6,824 nucleotides of DNA. Origin: Acidobacteriota bacterium. Lineage in GTDB: Bacteria > Acidobacteriota > Terriglobia > Terriglobales > Acidobacteriaceae. Position numbers and translations under genes: made by a program. Location: NCBI GenBank assembly GCA_003225515.1, contig QIAK01000376.1:1-6824 (forward strand), read 5' to 3'. This document shows, piece by piece, positions 5,553 to 6,824 of this stretch (the stretch's first letter is position 1; every line of letters starts with the position of its first letter). The notes under the pieces are model-generated. The model had not been told where the DNA came from. It saw only the letters and a list, made by a program, of their open reading frames with translations, and did no database searches.

Positions 5553-6243
5553 TCTGCAGATTCAGCGCGGCGAGCTGCTGGTCTTGCTGGGGCGAAGCGG
5601 TTCGGGCAAGACGACGTCTCTCAAACTGGTGAACCGCCTGCTCTCGCCGACGTCCGGAGAGATTTTCGTCAACGGAGTGTCGAACGGACAAGGCGATGTG
5701 ATTCGGCTTCGTCGCAGCATTGGCTACGTGATTCAGGACGTGGGATTGTTTCCGCACTTTACCGTGGAACGAAACATCGGTCTGGTTCCGAAGATCGAAG
5801 GCTGGCCGGAGGATCGGGTACGGGCACGGGTGCAGGAACTGCTGCAAAAGGTGGGGCTGGCGGCGGAGATTGGGACGCGCTTTCCGCATCAGTTGTCGGG
5901 CGGACAGCGGCAGCGCGTGGGTGTGGCGCGGGCATTGGCCGCCGATCCTGAAATCTTGCTGATGGACGAGCCCTTCGGCGCGCTCGATCCGCTTACCCGC
6001 GACGAATTGCAACGTGAATTCCTTTTGCTGCAGCAGCGATTGCACAAAACCGTGGTATTTGTGACGCACGATTTGCGCGAGGCCCTGCGGCTCGCATCGC
6101 GAATTGCATTGATGGAAGCGGGGCGACTGGTCACTGTGCTGACGCCTCAGGAATTTCTGAAGTCCACCGATCCTATGGCGTCCGCCTACGTCCGGGCGTT
6201 CGGGGCTGGCCTGGAATCAGCCGCAAATAGAGGCACGTCATGA
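5500..6243 (+). CDS. Osmoprotectant (glycine betaine/choline/carnitine class) ABC transporter ATP-binding protein, frameshifted at its N-terminus
   Basis: This is the ATPase that powers import of compatible solutes through the neighbouring permease. Numbered from TTG 5500 (247 residues), it has Walker A GRSGSGKT (31-38), Q-loop Q79 in GYVIQDVGLFPHFTV, signature LSGGQ (132-136), Walker B ILLMDE (152-157, E157 catalytic), D-loop GALD (160-163) and switch H190. The stretch GDVIRLRRSIGYVIQDVGLF and the following NIGLVPK are typical of OpuCA/ProV-type proteins. The C-terminal CBS domains of OpuCA are absent, so the protein is short. The first residues in this frame (about 1-15) do not resemble the family; the true N-terminus lies in another frame from ATG 5472. 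If the frameshift is real, the protein lacks the A-loop and first strand and may be inactive; if it is a sequence error, the gene spans 5472-6243. The stop overlaps the permease ATG (ATGA). Confidence 0.88.
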   Translation: MNFGKSHTKLRARRSGFNLQIQRGELLVLLGRSGSGKTTSLKLVNRLLSPTSGEIFVNGVSNGQGDVIRLRRSIGYVIQDVGLFPHFTVERNIGLVPKIEGWPEDRVRARVQELLQKVGLAAEIGTRFPHQLSGGQRQRVGVARALAADPEILLMDEPFGALDPLTRDELQREFLLLQQRLHKTVVFVTHDLREALRLASRIALMEAGRLVTVLTPQEFLKSTDPMASAYVRAFGAGLESAANRGTS

Positions 6244-6824
6244 ACGTCTTTCGATTCATCTTGCATAACCACGCGCAGGTTCTGGAACTCACGCTGGAGC
6301 ACCTGCGGCTGGTGGGATTCTCAACCTTGTTCGCGATGCTGGTGGGCATACCACTTGGAATTTTGATTGCACATCGGCCGCGATTCAACAAGCCGGTGCT
6401 GGCGAGTGCAAACATTATCCAGACGATCCCCAGCCTCGCACTTTTTGGATTTCTTCTACCCCTGCCCTGGTTGGGTGAACGCTCCGACAGGCTCGCGATC
6501 CTTGCGCTCACGCTGTATGCGCTGCTGCCCATTATCAGAAATACGTATACAGGGATACGGGGTGTCGATCCTGCGGTGGTGGAAGCAGGGCGAGGGATGG
6601 GGCTTACCGAGTCGCAGCTATTGTTTCAAGTTGAGTTGCCGCTGGCAGTGAGTGTGATTCTGTCGGGAGTGCGGGTGGCGGTGGTGATTTCAGTTGGCCT
6701 GGGGACGATTGCCGCGGCGATTGGCGCGGGAGGCCTGGGCGAGTTTATTTTTCGCGGCTTGGCCATGGTTGACGACAGAGTCATTCTGGCGGGAGCGATT
6801 CCAGCAGCGATGCTGGCGCTATTG
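6240..6824 (+). CDS. OpuC-type osmoprotectant ABC transporter permease, N-terminal 195 residues (3' end outside window)
   Basis: The frame is open from ATG 6240 to the right edge. The ATG overlaps the ATPase stop by four bases (ATGA). The 195 visible residues form a MetI-like permease domain. Hydrophobic segments lie near 22-44, 58-76, 84-104, 136-162 and 181-195. ANIIQTIPSLALFGFLLP (57-74) and LYALLPIIRNTYTGIRGVDP (92-111) are hallmarks of OpuCB/OpuBB-type permeases for glycine betaine, carnitine or choline. The EAA loop that docks on the ATPase is at E115 to P134 (EAGRGMGLTESQLLFQVELP). IGAGGLGEFIFRG (161-173) is also typical. Family members either stop near 210-220 residues or continue into a fused substrate-binding domain; the cut prevents telling which. 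Confidence 0.92.
   Translation, partial: MNVFRFILHNHAQVLELTLEHLRLVGFSTLFAMLVGIPLGILIAHRPRFNKPVLASANIIQTIPSLALFGFLLPLPWLGERSDRLAILALTLYALLPIIRNTYTGIRGVDPAVVEAGRGMGLTESQLLFQVELPLAVSVILSGVRVAVVISVGLGTIAAAIGAGGLGEFIFRGLAMVDDRVILAGAIPAAMLALL

Noticed and set aside
5257..6069. 270-codon minus-strand open frame
   Set aside because: It is antisense to the ABC ATPase and overlaps the uncharacterised gene; low-complexity Arg/Gln/His-rich translation with no motif.

Overview
The window looks like chromosomal DNA from a GC-rich (about 57% by eye), Gram-negative-type bacterium. The best guess is Acidobacteriota. That rests on gene content, the frequent lack of clear Shine-Dalgarno sites, and short heptad-repeat elements of a kind I associate with that phylum. 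The assignment is an inference and no database search was run. There are nine protein-coding units, no RNA genes, no CRISPR array and no transposase. Coding density is high, with no gene-free stretch over 300 bases.

Left part, plus strand (1-2065): the 3' end of a DUF721/DciA-like gene, then gatC and gatA, two of the three subunits of the Asp-tRNA(Asn)/Glu-tRNA(Gln) amidotransferase. gatB is not beside them. The whole gatC-gatA gap is filled by an 89-bp element made of 7-bp repeats in inverted orientation. gatA begins just after it, on a GTG, about 14 residues short of the family's usual N-terminus, with all three catalytic residues intact.

Middle part, minus strand (2129-5347, read right to left): an uncharacterised 139-aa protein, a CDP-alcohol phosphatidyltransferase (PgsA-like) coupled to it by a 4-base GTGA overlap, cysS behind a good candidate sigma70-type promoter, and an FmdE-family zinc protein. 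A second, different heptad array lies between cysS and fmdE. A 9-bp repeat of a third type lies in the convergent gatA/fmdE gap.

Right part, plus strand (5472-6824): an OpuC-type osmoprotectant (glycine betaine/choline/carnitine class) ABC importer. The ATPase gene overlaps the permease gene by ATGA, and the permease runs off the window. The ATPase appears frameshifted near its N-terminus: the family's first beta-strand and A-loop are encoded from ATG 5472 in one frame, which hits TAA at 5550, while everything from just before Walker A onward is in another frame. A 5-base slippage deletion or a sequence error would explain it.

I see no new multi-gene system. The most notable signals are the repeat element that appears to have replaced the gatA 5' end, the ATPase frameshift, the two other repeat arrays placed at gene junctions, and the uncharacterised gene coupled to pgsA.
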